Source: an uncultured Ruminococcus sp.
Lineage (GTDB): Bacteria > Bacillota > Clostridia > Oscillospirales > Ruminococcaceae
Direction of reading: 5' to 3'
Length of the DNA stretch: 64,000 nucleotides
Assembly (NCBI GenBank): GCA_902786975.1
Contig: CADAES010000005.1
Location: 17,530 to 81,529, forward strand
The notes below the pieces were generated by a model. That model saw only the letters and a program-made list of their open reading frames with translations. It was not told the origin of the DNA and did not search any database. Of this stretch, positions 1 through 6,976 are shown piece after piece (position 1 is the stretch's first letter; every line of letters begins with the position of its first letter). The position numbers were made by a program, and so were the translations under genes.

Positions 1-295
1 TGAATCCTTCAAACACAACAAAGTGGTTAAAATTCCAATGTATGATGCAGGGCGTCTGAATAGTTTTGAGATCCTCTGGCTCTTTTCTGTAACCGTGACA
101 TTCCAGCTTGTATTTCCTGGCACAGCGCATAATGTTCCCGGCAACGCATCCGTCACGGGAAACGCCGGTCTCGATACGCATCTGTTCAAGAGGAATATGC
201 TTGCCGAAATATGCGAAGATCATTGAAAGAGAAGCGGCACCGCACTCGGTAGACTCCATCTGATAAATAGTAGGAGTCTTTACATAATTACTCAT
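1..295 (-). CDS. NHLM-type C39 peptidase/ABC exporter, N-terminal part (cut by window edge)
   Basis: Only the first 98 codons are present; the gene continues past base 1 with no stop. The visible part is a C39 double-glycine peptidase domain, with the catalytic Cys at residue 18 in TECGAASLSMI and the catalytic His near residue 91 in NHFVVFEG. In this family the peptidase cuts the leader of a ribosomally made peptide, and the membrane and ATPase domains (expected off-window) export the core. The ATG is preceded by a strong site (GGAGGAGC). It starts 14 nt after the HlyD-type gene, as third gene of the operon. The partner adaptor resembles the NHLM family, so I infer an NHLM exporter rather than a generic ComA/LagD type. 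Confidence 0.85.
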   Translation of the reverse strand, partial: MSNYVKTPTIYQMESTECGAASLSMIFAYFGKHIPLEQMRIETGVSRDGCVAGNIMRCARKYKLECHGYRKEPEDLKTIQTPCIIHWNFNHFVVFEGF

Positions 296-309
296 AAAGC
301 TCCTCCCGT

Positions 310-1125
310 TCAGTTGCCCAAGCCGCAGAACAGCTTTGAGATCGGCGAGCTTTCGGCTGTTACGATCTTGGCTGATACAAGGGAACCGTTTGAAAGCCTC
401 GGAGCACCGTCTTTTTTACCCGACCACTTGGGATCACCGTTTTCGCTGACTATCTTGCATATCACCGCATATACCGGACCGTTTTGTAGGAATGAATCAG
501 CGAGCATATTGTTCCTGCCTGTTACAAAAGCCATATTTTCGGTATTTGCCGTATATTTGCCCACCGAAACGATCTGCGCTTCAAAATGACCGTATTTGTC
601 GGTGTCTGCCGATGACGGGAAGACAAGCACCTTCATTCCCTTATTAAGTTTCTGTGCCTGTTCAGCCGGAGCATAGCACACTATCACCTGTTCATTCTCA
701 CTTTCCGGAGCATATCTGACGGCTTCCGTTCCTACGGTAAGCATCTGACCCGATCCCGCAGTAATACGAGATACCGTCCCTGCGCAGTCAGCTTTTATAT
801 CGTGTTCTTTTCCGTCCGATCCTTTTACAGTCAAAAGGGTCTGTCCTTCGCTGACCTTATCTCCCTCTTTTACCGAAACATCTGTGACGATCCCGCTGTA
901 GTCGGAGTAATATGCTCCCGCATTTTCCGGAGCAGATACGATACCCCTCACGGTCACGGTGGTAGGAAGAGTCCCGAGTACCGACCAGACAAGCACGGCA
1001 ATTATTATTATCAGCACTCCGATCAGTGCCAGCCAGGACATCGGCGAAGAAATGACTACGGCTTTATCGAGCTGTTCCGGGTCGGAAAGCTTTTCAAGTG
1101 AAGATTTACGGTACAGATCTGCCAT
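310..1125 (-). CDS. HlyD-family NHLM bacteriocin secretion adaptor
   Basis: This 271-residue membrane-fusion protein has one N-terminal transmembrane segment (about residues 30-52), then a lipoyl/biotinyl-like half-motif (SGIVTDVSVKEGDKVSEGQ) and a beta-rich C-terminal half. That layout is the adaptor of type I-like exporters; the N-terminal sequence and short length resemble NHLM bacteriocin secretion proteins. It would sit in the membrane next to the C39 ABC exporter encoded 14 nt downstream. The start ATG has a GGGAGAG site inside the end of the sigma-factor gene, 3 nt upstream, so the three genes should be co-transcribed. The cargo peptide gene is not in the window. Confidence 0.82.
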   Translation of the reverse strand: MADLYRKSSLEKLSDPEQLDKAVVISSPMSWLALIGVLIIIIAVLVWSVLGTLPTTVTVRGIVSAPENAGAYYSDYSGIVTDVSVKEGDKVSEGQTLLTVKGSDGKEHDIKADCAGTVSRITAGSGQMLTVGTEAVRYAPESENEQVIVCYAPAEQAQKLNKGMKVLVFPSSADTDKYGHFEAQIVSVGKYTANTENMAFVTGRNNMLADSFLQNGPVYAVICKIVSENGDPKWSGKKDGAPRLSNGSLVSAKIVTAESSPISKLFCGLGN

Positions 1126-1128
1126 TTA

Positions 1129-1662
1129 TCATCTCTCCCAGATATAGTTCTTTTCTTCGTATATTTTCCGCAGGCTGTCAAGGGCTCTTGTGTGGATGAC
1201 CCTGACGTTTGCGTGAGATATATTCAGGATCTCGGCTACTTCTTTATCGGGCTTTTTCTTGAAATACTTGTATATGATAACAAGACGCTCACGGTCCTTC
1301 AAAAGCTCCAGTGCCGCAGCAAGATCCGAGTTTGCCCGTTCCATATACATAGCTTGTGTTATCTCGTCCTCAAATCCGCCGTCGGAAAGATCAACGTCGT
1401 CAATGTCCGTGGACTCTTTACGGTCACGGTAATAGTTTTTCAGACGGTTATTTATGATGACGTTCAGCCACGTTCCGAAAGAAGCTTTTTGCGGATCGAA
1501 CTCCTCAAATTTTTCATAGCAGGAAAGGAATGCTGACTGCACTATATCTTCGGCTAAGGCAGCATTGTTGATCTTGCTGAGAACGCCTCTGTATGCTTTG
1601 TCGCAGTATTTGCAGTAATACTGTTCAAATTCTTTTTCCAATGCTTCTGTCATTTTTTTCAC
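1129..1662 (-). CDS. ECF-like RNA polymerase sigma factor heading the NHLM export operon
   Basis: A 177-residue sigma-70 family protein with region 2 near residues 20-80 (AEDIVQSAFLSCYEKF, then FGTWLNVIINNRLKNYYRDR) and region 4 helix-turn-helix near 115-165 (DKEVAEILNISHANVRVIHT). It is first in an operon with the HlyD adaptor and C39 exporter, so it probably activates this peptide-export locus; its target promoter is not known. The start is uncertain: GTG at 1662 or ATG at 1653, neither with a clear ribosome site. A weak promoter (AAACAA/TTTATA at 1696-1701 and 1672-1677, read on the minus strand) would give an almost leaderless message. A stronger promoter and a leader hairpin lie further upstream. 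No anti-sigma gene is visible. Confidence 0.82.
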   Translation of the reverse strand: MKKMTEALEKEFEQYYCKYCDKAYRGVLSKINNAALAEDIVQSAFLSCYEKFEEFDPQKASFGTWLNVIINNRLKNYYRDRKESTDIDDVDLSDGGFEDEITQAMYMERANSDLAAALELLKDRERLVIIYKYFKKKPDKEVAEILNISHANVRVIHTRALDSLRKIYEEKNYIWER

Positions 1663-1703
1663 ATCATTTCATTTATATTTGCCGCCCCGAGGGCAAAACA
1701 AAA

Positions 1704-1734
1704 AGCAGTACATCCGTTTTACTGGCATACTGCT
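1704..1734 (-). terminator. Terminator-like hairpin in the leader of the sigma-factor operon
   Basis: On the minus strand AGCAGTA (1734-1728) pairs with TACTGCT (1710-1704) and is followed by TTTTTGTTTTG. It lies between the promoter at 1882-1910 and the sigma gene, so it could attenuate that transcript. Confidence 0.55.
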
Positions 1735-1881
1735 CCTATAAAAATATATTCTCTGTAATATAAATATAAAAAGGTGCTGTGCGTCAGTCTGTATGTCTGA
1801 TCATAAAGACGCCGCATTGATCTTTCAACTCTTTTCATGTAAGATTTTTATAAGAATACGTAGTCGTTTCCGGTTTGTAGT

Positions 1882-1910
1882 ATTATAACACATATATAAT
1901 AAAAAGTCAA
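1882..1910 (-). promoter_or_regulatory. Sigma-A type promoter directed at the sigma-factor/NHLM operon
   Basis: Minus strand: TTGACT (1910-1905), 17 bp, TATAAT (1887-1882). Predicted start is near 1875, giving about 210 nt of leader before the sigma gene. The 1663-2175 gap otherwise holds only the leader hairpin and the unplaced 5' region of the M23 gene. Confidence 0.7.
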
Positions 1911-2175
1911 TGTATTTCGAGGCGTTCGGGGTTTCGGGGCAGAGCATAAGGTCAGAAACATCTGATGCCGGAATAGATATCCGAAAAAATATTTATCTTT
2001 TTTCTCTTTTTGTTGTAACATCTTCTGCGAGCGTGTGTATATAGAAGCGAAAGACAAAAATCGAAAAACAGATCGAAAAAAGTTTTTCAGAAAAAATGTA
2101 ACACTTGCTCATGAGACGTGTATAACACAACAGAGAGCCGAAAGCTCCGAAAAATCAAGAAAAGAGGTAAGAATC

Positions 2176-3303
2176 ATGGAAGAAAGAAATATTTACACAA
2201 GAAAGATGCTTAAAACCTTTACTGCATTTATCATTACCCTCGCAGTAATAGCAACTCTTATCCCCGGTATGGGATTCAAGGCAGACGCAGCCTCGCTCAA
2301 AACAGCAGTTTTCCCGGTAAACAACGGAAAGAAGATCGCTTACAGTTACGGGTACTCCAAATCCTACGGCGGAAATCACAGCGGTATCGACATTCACGCC
2401 GGCAAGGACAACAGAGTTTACTGTGCAGTTTCCGGAAAGGTCATAAGCGTAAACAACAAATGCAATCATTACAGCAGCTACAACGAAAAGAGCAAGGATT
2501 ATAGGAAGTGCAATCATATCAACACCTACGGCAATTCCGTATATATCCTCGGAGATGACGGCTGGTACTACATCTACGGTCATGTTGCAAAGAACTCTAT
2601 CACCGTCAAGAAAGGTCAGAAAGTTAAAGCAGGCGTAGCAATAGCTAAGATCGGCTCGAGCGGCGCCTCCACAGGTCCTCATCTCCATTTTGAGGTAAGA
2701 AAGAAGCTCAGCTCGGCTTCCTCAAGAGTCAATGTAAACAAGAACGTTGTTTTCAATTATAAGAACGGCCCTTACTACAACGGATCTTTTGACGGAGCGC
2801 TCACGGATATAATAAAGAAATTCGCTTCGACCGATACTATCGTGAACAATAAGATATACACTATCTCTCCCGCAGCTTGCTCCAATACAGCGATCGCAGT
2901 CAACGGAACATCAAATAAGTCAAATGCATTCCTGAAAGCTTACAACAAAAACGACAAGGCTCAGCAGTGGAAAGCAGTCAAGTCCGGAAAATACTTCTTC
3001 TTTGTCAACGTTAAATCCGGAAAGTGCCTCGACGTTTCCGTAAACTCGGTAAACAGCGCCTCTAACGGAAAGAACGTATGGACATATACAAAGCAGACCT
3101 CAAAGTCTACTATCCCCACTCAGCTCTTCAAGGCAGCTTGCAAGAACAACGGTTTCAGAAGCTACTATCATGTAACGCTCTATAATACCAAGTTCAGCCT
3201 CGATGCAGCTGGAAACAGCCCGAAGAAAGGCAGCAACGTGCAGATATACAAGCTGACCGGCTCGGACAACGAAACTCAGCAGTGGATCTTCAAAGAGGTA
3301 TGA
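2176..3303 (+). CDS. Secreted M23 metallopeptidase with C-terminal ricin-type lectin domain
   Basis: The protein starts at ATG 2176 (site AGAGGTAAG); the frame is open further upstream but lacks a ribosome site. It has 375 residues: a signal peptide ending near KADA-AS, an M23 (LytM/lysostaphin-like) domain with the zinc ligands in HSGIDIHAG and the HxH of GPHLHFEV, then a ricin-B-like domain with the typical QQW triplets (AQQWKAV, TQQWIFKEV). M23 enzymes cut peptidoglycan cross-bridges or peptide stems; the lectin part would bind cell-wall or other glycans. It is monocistronic, ending at a bidirectional terminator. The substrate is not predictable from sequence. Confidence 0.88.
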   Translation: MEERNIYTRKMLKTFTAFIITLAVIATLIPGMGFKADAASLKTAVFPVNNGKKIAYSYGYSKSYGGNHSGIDIHAGKDNRVYCAVSGKVISVNNKCNHYSSYNEKSKDYRKCNHINTYGNSVYILGDDGWYYIYGHVAKNSITVKKGQKVKAGVAIAKIGSSGASTGPHLHFEVRKKLSSASSRVNVNKNVVFNYKNGPYYNGSFDGALTDIIKKFASTDTIVNNKIYTISPAACSNTAIAVNGTSNKSNAFLKAYNKNDKAQQWKAVKSGKYFFFVNVKSGKCLDVSVNSVNSASNGKNVWTYTKQTSKSTIPTQLFKAACKNNGFRSYYHVTLYNTKFSLDAAGNSPKKGSNVQIYKLTGSDNETQQWIFKEV

Positions 3304-3337
3304 CATTCCCTCGGGATCAGATCACACGAATAAAAGG

Positions 3338-3380
3338 CGGCATATTCCTTCACTTCGGCGAGGGAATATGCCGTTTGTTT
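3338..3380. terminator. Bidirectional terminator between the M23 and STAS genes
   Basis: An 11-bp perfect stem (CGGCATATTCC at 3338-3348 with GGAATATGCCG at 3363-3373) is followed by TTTG on the plus strand and by CCTTTTA on the minus strand. It serves both convergent genes. Confidence 0.85.
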
Positions 3381-3745
3381 CAGTTATCCTCTATGATCAG
3401 AATATCGGCGAGACCGGATTCGATGACCTGCATTATTTCCGGGCTGACCTTTCTTAGTATCATCTCACCGCCGTTTTCATCGGTTATCCTCTTTGCAGCC
3501 ATAAGCGAATTTAGAGCAGCTCCCCCGATATATGACACGCCGGAAAAATCTACTACGATACGTCTGAAAACGGAAAGTGCCCCGATCAGCTCATCTTCAA
3601 AATCAAAGGCAGCTTCATTTTTGATGCTCCCGGAAACGGATATTATCAGTTGGTCTTTGTCACGTTCTTCGTTTATCGACAAAAACTCCGTTCCGGAGTC
3701 ATCGGATATGATCAATGTGTTATCCTGTATCCTTCTTTTTTTCAT
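3380..3745 (-). CDS. STAS-domain protein lacking the phospho-acceptor serine
   Basis: A 121-residue protein that is almost all STAS domain. The core strand and loop read VVDFSGVSYIGGAALNSLM. In SpoIIAA-type anti-anti-sigma factors the same loop is DSSG, with the serine phosphorylated by an anti-sigma kinase; here it is GGAA. I infer a partner-binding or constitutively active STAS protein, not a phospho-switch. It is monocistronic (site AAGGAG), with no kinase or phosphatase nearby. It is therefore probably not a classic sigma-B/F module, and its partner is unknown. Confidence 0.75.
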   Translation of the reverse strand: MKKRRIQDNTLIISDDSGTEFLSINEERDKDQLIISVSGSIKNEAAFDFEDELIGALSVFRRIVVDFSGVSYIGGAALNSLMAAKRITDENGGEMILRKVSPEIMQVIESGLADILIIEDN

Positions 3746-3886
3746 TTCTTTTTCTCCTTGTAAGGCATATTGTGATACAACAGCTTTGCGGGATCTTCAA
3801 AAGCTATTATATATGAACAGGACGGATATGTCAAGGTGCATTTGGATCACTGTGATCCTGCTACTGCATATCGGGGCTTGTAAATG

Positions 3887-3921
3887 AAAAGCTCCCTGAC
3901 GCATTGTCGCATCAGGAAGCT
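3887..3921 (-). terminator. guaA terminator
   Basis: Minus strand: AGCTTCCTGATGC pairs with GCGTCAGGGAGCT (13 bp with G-U pairs), followed by TTT. It lies about 70 nt after the guaA stop. Confidence 0.8.
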
Positions 3922-3991
3922 GTTATACGCTGTATTTCTTTTGGTCCGTTAGTGGCTTGTAAGCTCTGCGGGACTACGCCTTGGAGGCTTT

Positions 3992-5533
3992 TTATTCCCA
4001 CTCGATAGTTGCGGGGGGCTTGGTCGTGATGTCGTAAACTACACGGTTGATGTTCTTTACCTCGTTTACGATACGACTTGCGCAGACCTCGAGCACCTCG
4101 TAGGGTATCCTTGCAAACTCTGCGGTCATAAAGTCTGTCGTTGTAACGGCACGCAGAGCAAGAGTGTAATCATATGTTCTGAAATCGCCCATAACGCCTA
4201 CCGAGCGCATATTCGTCAGCACTGCGAAGTACTGGTTGATGCTTCTGTCAAAGCCCGCCTTGGCGATCTCCTCACGGAAGATGAAGTCTGCGTCCTGAAG
4301 CACCTCCAGGCCCTCGTCGGTTATTTCGCCGATTATCCTTATCGCAAGTCCCGGACCCGGGAACGGCTGTCTCCAGACAAGCGTGTCCGAAAGTCCCAGC
4401 TCTGTGCCGAGCTTTCTTACCTCGTCCTTGAAAAGCATTCTAAGCGGTTCGATTATCTCTTTGAAATCGACATAGTCTGGAAGTCCGCCGACGTTGTGGT
4501 GCGACTTGATGACTGCCGCATCGCCGCAGCCCGACTCGATCACATCGGGGTAGATAGTGCCCTGTGCAAGATAGTCCACAGCGCCTATCTTTTTGGATTC
4601 CTGCTCAAAGACTCTGATAAACTCCTCGCCGATAATCTTACGCTTTGCCTCCGGCTCGCTCACGCCACGCAGCTTGTTCATAAACTGCGCCTTAGCGTTG
4701 ACACGGACAAAGTTTATATCCCAGTCCTTAAAAGCCGCCTCGACCTCGTCGCCCTCGTTTTTACGCATAAAGCCGTGGTCTACAAAGATGCAGGTCAGCT
4801 GGCTGCCGACAGCCTTTGAAAGCAGCGCCGCAGCTACCGACGAATCGACACCGCCCGAAAGTGCGAGAAGCACCTTGCCGCTGCCGACTTTTTCACGTAT
4901 CTGCTTGATAGCGGTCTGGGCATAGTTGCCCATTGTCCAGTCGCCCTTGCAGCCACAGATATTGCGGACAAAATTATATATCATATCAGTTCCGTGAACG
5001 GTGTGGTTGACCTCGGGGTGGAACTGTACAGCGTACAGCTTTTTGTCGGCGTTCGCCATACCCGCAACAGGGCAGTGATCGGTGTGAGCGGTTATCTTAA
5101 AGCCCTGCGGAATGTCGCTGATGTAGTCGGTGTGGCTCATCCAGACGGTGTTCTTTTCGCCCAGACCGGCGATATCAAACAGCGCACAGGAGCTGTCAAA
5201 CTCGGTCTCTGTCTTGCCGTACTCGCTGGATTCGCAGGTCTGCACCTTTCCGCCGAGAACGTGCGCCATAAGCTGAGAGCCATAGCAGATGCCAAGCACA
5301 GGCACGCCAAGCTCGAAAATACCCTTGTCAACGCTCGGAGCGCCCTCACCGTAAACGCTCTGCGGTCCGCCGGTGAAGATAATGCCCTTTGGAGAGAGAG
5401 ACTTTATCTCGTCAAGGGTGATCTTGTTGTAGGGCTTGACCTCGCAGTAAACGCTGCATTCACGCACACGCCTTGCGATAAGCTGGTTGTACTGTCCGCC
5501 GAAATCGAGTATCAGCACAAATTCGTGATCCAT
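3992..5533 (-). CDS. guaA: GMP synthase (glutamine-hydrolysing)
   Basis: The 513-residue protein converts XMP to GMP with glutamine and ATP. The N-terminal class I glutamine amidotransferase domain has the nucleophile in [15 protein letters not shown] (about residue 80) and the His/Glu of HPEV (about 165). Next come the ATP pyrophosphatase P-loop [11 protein letters not shown] (about 220) and the C-terminal dimerisation domain ending in [10 protein letters not shown] place the start at ATG 5533 ([16 protein letters not shown]) because AGGGGAG precedes it; a start 45 nt upstream lacks a site and adds a non-homologous leader. It has its own promoter at 5595-5622 and a terminator. No purine riboswitch aptamer is recognisable. 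Confidence 0.96.
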   Translation of the reverse strand: MDHEFVLILDFGGQYNQLIARRVRECSVYCEVKPYNKITLDEIKSLSPKGIIFTGGPQSVYGEGAPSVDKGIFELGVPVLGICYGSQLMAHVLGGKVQTCESSEYGKTETEFDSSCALFDIAGLGEKNTVWMSHTDYISDIPQGFKITAHTDHCPVAGMANADKKLYAVQFHPEVNHTVHGTDMIYNFVRNICGCKGDWTMGNYAQTAIKQIREKVGSGKVLLALSGGVDSSVAAALLSKAVGSQLTCIFVDHGFMRKNEGDEVEAAFKDWDINFVRVNAKAQFMNKLRGVSEPEAKRKIIGEEFIRVFEQESKKIGAVDYLAQGTIYPDVIESGCGDAAVIKSHHNVGGLPDYVDFKEIIEPLRMLFKDEVRKLGTELGLSDTLVWRQPFPGPGLAIRIIGEITDEGLEVLQDADFIFREEIAKAGFDRSINQYFAVLTNMRSVGVMGDFRTYDYTLALRAVTTTDFMTAEFARIPYEVLEVCASRIVNEVKNINRVVYDITTKPPATIEWE

Positions 5534-5568
5534 ATTTACTCCCCTTTGCAAACGGTTTGCCGAAAAAA

Positions 5569-5596
5569 ATATCAGCACCGTAAATGATGCTGATAT
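5569..5596 (-). terminator. Terminator of the DUF2085 operon, overlapping the guaA promoter
   Basis: Minus strand: ATATCAGCA (5596-5588) pairs with TGCTGATAT (5577-5569), followed by TTTTTT. The left arm reaches into the guaA -10 box, so guaA RNA would not contain the whole hairpin. It therefore fits the end of the upstream gene pair better than a guaA attenuator. Confidence 0.65.
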
Positions 5597-5622
5597 TATA
5601 ACACATATTTTTTTCGGTGCAA
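5595..5622 (-). promoter_or_regulatory. guaA promoter
   Basis: Minus strand: TTGCAC (5622-5617), 16 bp, TATAAT (5600-5595). The predicted start is near 5588, about 55 nt before the guaA ATG. Confidence 0.6.
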
Positions 5623-5686
5623 CAAAGATTTTATTAACAAAAATCTGTTTAAGGTTTATTGCTGGTCTCTTCTCGCACCACAGTTT

Positions 5687-6082
5687 CTACGGCTGAACGT
5701 TCTTTGTGCCGTCTGTTTTTGGGATAAAAATCATTTTGAGCAGCATAATATGTATTGACCACGAACCAAATCCCCCACCAAGTCCTGTTGTAAATCGTCT
5801 TTTGTTATTTGATTCTTTTATCCCTAAGAATTGCACAAACCAATCAACAAACATAACAAGCAGTAATACAAAGCTAAGAATTAGTCTTTTCTTCTTATTT
5901 TTTGTGGGAATAAGCAGAGCAAGCAATTCGCCTACCAGAACTCCACAACAACGAGCACACACGGGGAATTGATATCCTTTTAAAAAAAAGCTTCTCTCAG
6001 GGAGCTGGTGACAACCCGCATATGCTCCGAGTTGCATTGCGGTTTTCCAAGTACGAAAAAAGAGAGTTTCTGAGTTTTTCAT
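5687..6082 (-). CDS. DUF2085 family membrane protein
   Basis: The 131-residue protein carries the DUF2085 signature, CHQLPERSFFLKGYQFPVC followed by ARCCG (about residues 24-47). Two hydrophobic segments follow (LVGELLALLIP; LILSFVLLLVMFVDWFVQFLG) with a glycine-rich loop between them and the C-terminus. The conserved Cys/His pairs suggest metal binding, but the family has no known function. Its ATG overlaps the stop of the zinc-ribbon gene by one base (TAATG), which implies translational coupling. Base composition is more AT-rich than in flanking genes. Confidence 0.78.
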   Translation of the reverse strand: MKNSETLFFRTWKTAMQLGAYAGCHQLPERSFFLKGYQFPVCARCCGVLVGELLALLIPTKNKKKRLILSFVLLLVMFVDWFVQFLGIKESNNKRRFTTGLGGGFGSWSIHIMLLKMIFIPKTDGTKNVQP

Positions 6083-6339
6083 TATCGGAATTTATGTCCG
6101 CAACTCATGCAGCAATATGTTATTTGGGTTGTTGTCTTGCGAGTATCCTTAAATTTTCCTTTGGTTTTACCCATACCACACAAACCACAGAAAAAACCTA
6201 TTCCTCCCGTCAACATCATTCCGACACATGCTTTACATCCGCCAAAGCCTTTGTTGTGACGTGTGTCTATTATCTCGCCTGTTGTTATCTGCTCGCTGAC
6301 TGCTTGAATGTTTTCGCTTCCACATTTCGGACAAATCAT
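6082..6339 (-). CDS. Small zinc-ribbon protein
   Basis: The 85-residue protein has an N-terminal CPKCGSENIQAV ribbon half, a central glycine/cysteine-rich hydrophobic stretch (GGCKACVGMMLTGGIGFFCG) and a C-terminal CCMSCGHKF half. The paired CxxC motifs predict one zinc ribbon closed across a short hydrophobic hairpin. I choose ATG 6339 because GGAAAGG lies 9 nt upstream; a GTG 18 nt further up overlaps that site. Function is unknown. It is the first gene of a pair with the DUF2085 protein and has its own consensus promoter. Confidence 0.72.
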   Translation of the reverse strand: MICPKCGSENIQAVSEQITTGEIIDTRHNKGFGGCKACVGMMLTGGIGFFCGLCGMGKTKGKFKDTRKTTTQITYCCMSCGHKFR

Positions 6340-6395
6340 AATATCACGCCTTTCCACAAAATATAAAAGAAGACCAACTTAAACATCTTGTACAT

Positions 6396-6424
6396 ATTAT
6401 ACAACATAATGCAAATGATGTCAA
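6396..6424 (-). promoter_or_regulatory. Consensus promoter of the zinc-ribbon/DUF2085 pair
   Basis: Minus strand: TTGACA (6424-6419), 17 bp, TATAAT (6401-6396), a perfect sigma-A match. Confidence 0.85.
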
Positions 6425-6481
6425 TATCTTTAAGGTATATTAAATTAAATTGTATTATAATAAATTAAATATTTTTTAACT

Positions 6482-6509
6482 TTGAAATAATTGAGTTTTA
6501 TATTATAAT
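6482..6509 (+). promoter_or_regulatory. Promoter of the small Cro-type regulator
   Basis: TTGAAA (6482-6487), 16 bp, TATAAT (6504-6509), in an AT-rich divergent region. Confidence 0.7.
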
Positions 6510-6531
6510 ACTATTTGTAGGAGGTGAGAGA

Positions 6532-6756
6532 ATGAACGGCGGAAAAGTCATTATAACGCTCGATGAATACAGGCTTTCACGCGGTATAAGCAAATATAAG
6601 CTTATCAAAAACTGTAATTTAAGTCCTGCCCAGCTCAACAGCTACTGCAACAACAAGGTCGCACGCATAGACCTGCCCGTGCTCGCCCGAATATGCGATT
6701 ACCTCGAGTGCGAGATCAGCGACATCCTGAAATATGTTCCCGATAATATAGATTGA
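6532..6756 (+). CDS. Small Cro/CI-type helix-turn-helix regulator
   Basis: A 74-residue protein that consists of a single XRE/Cro fold: ISKYKLIKNCNLSPAQLNSY supplies the two DNA-contact helices, and LPVLARICDYLECEISDILKY the dimer-side helices. It has no effector domain, so it resembles small stand-alone Cro-like regulators. A strong AGGAGGTGAG site decides the start. It is divergent from the zinc-ribbon/DUF2085 pair with about 190 bp between the starts, so regulation of that pair and of itself is plausible but unproven. A terminator begins at its stop codon. Confidence 0.85.
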   Translation: MNGGKVIITLDEYRLSRGISKYKLIKNCNLSPAQLNSYCNNKVARIDLPVLARICDYLECEISDILKYVPDNID

Positions 6757-6800
6757 CCCTTTTCCAAGTCCGAAAACGGCGGGGAAAGGGTCATTTTTTT
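6754..6800 (+). terminator. Terminator of the Cro-type regulator
   Basis: TGACCCTTTTCC (starting at the stop codon) pairs with GGGAAAGGGTCA and is followed by seven T. Confidence 0.9.
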
Positions 6801-6841
6801 GCATAATTTACACTTTTGGCAGAGATATTTTAAAAAAATCC

Positions 6842-6870
6842 TTGAAATAGCGTGAGGATTGTGGTAAAAT
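6842..6870 (+). promoter_or_regulatory. Promoter of the LTA-synthase-like gene
   Basis: TTGAAA (6842-6847), 17 bp, TAAAAT (6865-6870). The leader of about 100 nt contains small inverted repeats (GTTCCT with AGGAAC) and no ORF. Confidence 0.7.
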
Positions 6871-6976
6871 AATCGTGTATTGTGTAGTTAAGGACAACTA
6901 ACATATCTGCGTTCCTTTGCGGTAGTAAGGTGCACAGGAACGGCGTTTTCCACGCATTCTTGAAAGGAGAGTAAAA

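Noticed and set aside
1848-2057. 69-codon minus-strand frame upstream of the sigma factor
   Set aside because: It spans the promoter at 1882-1910 and has no ribosome site or similarity I recognise.
5569-5596. U-tailed hairpin before guaA as a guanine-responsive attenuator
   Set aside because: Its left arm overlaps the guaA -10 box, so the guaA transcript would lack it; no purine aptamer is present. Terminator of the upstream gene pair is the simpler reading.
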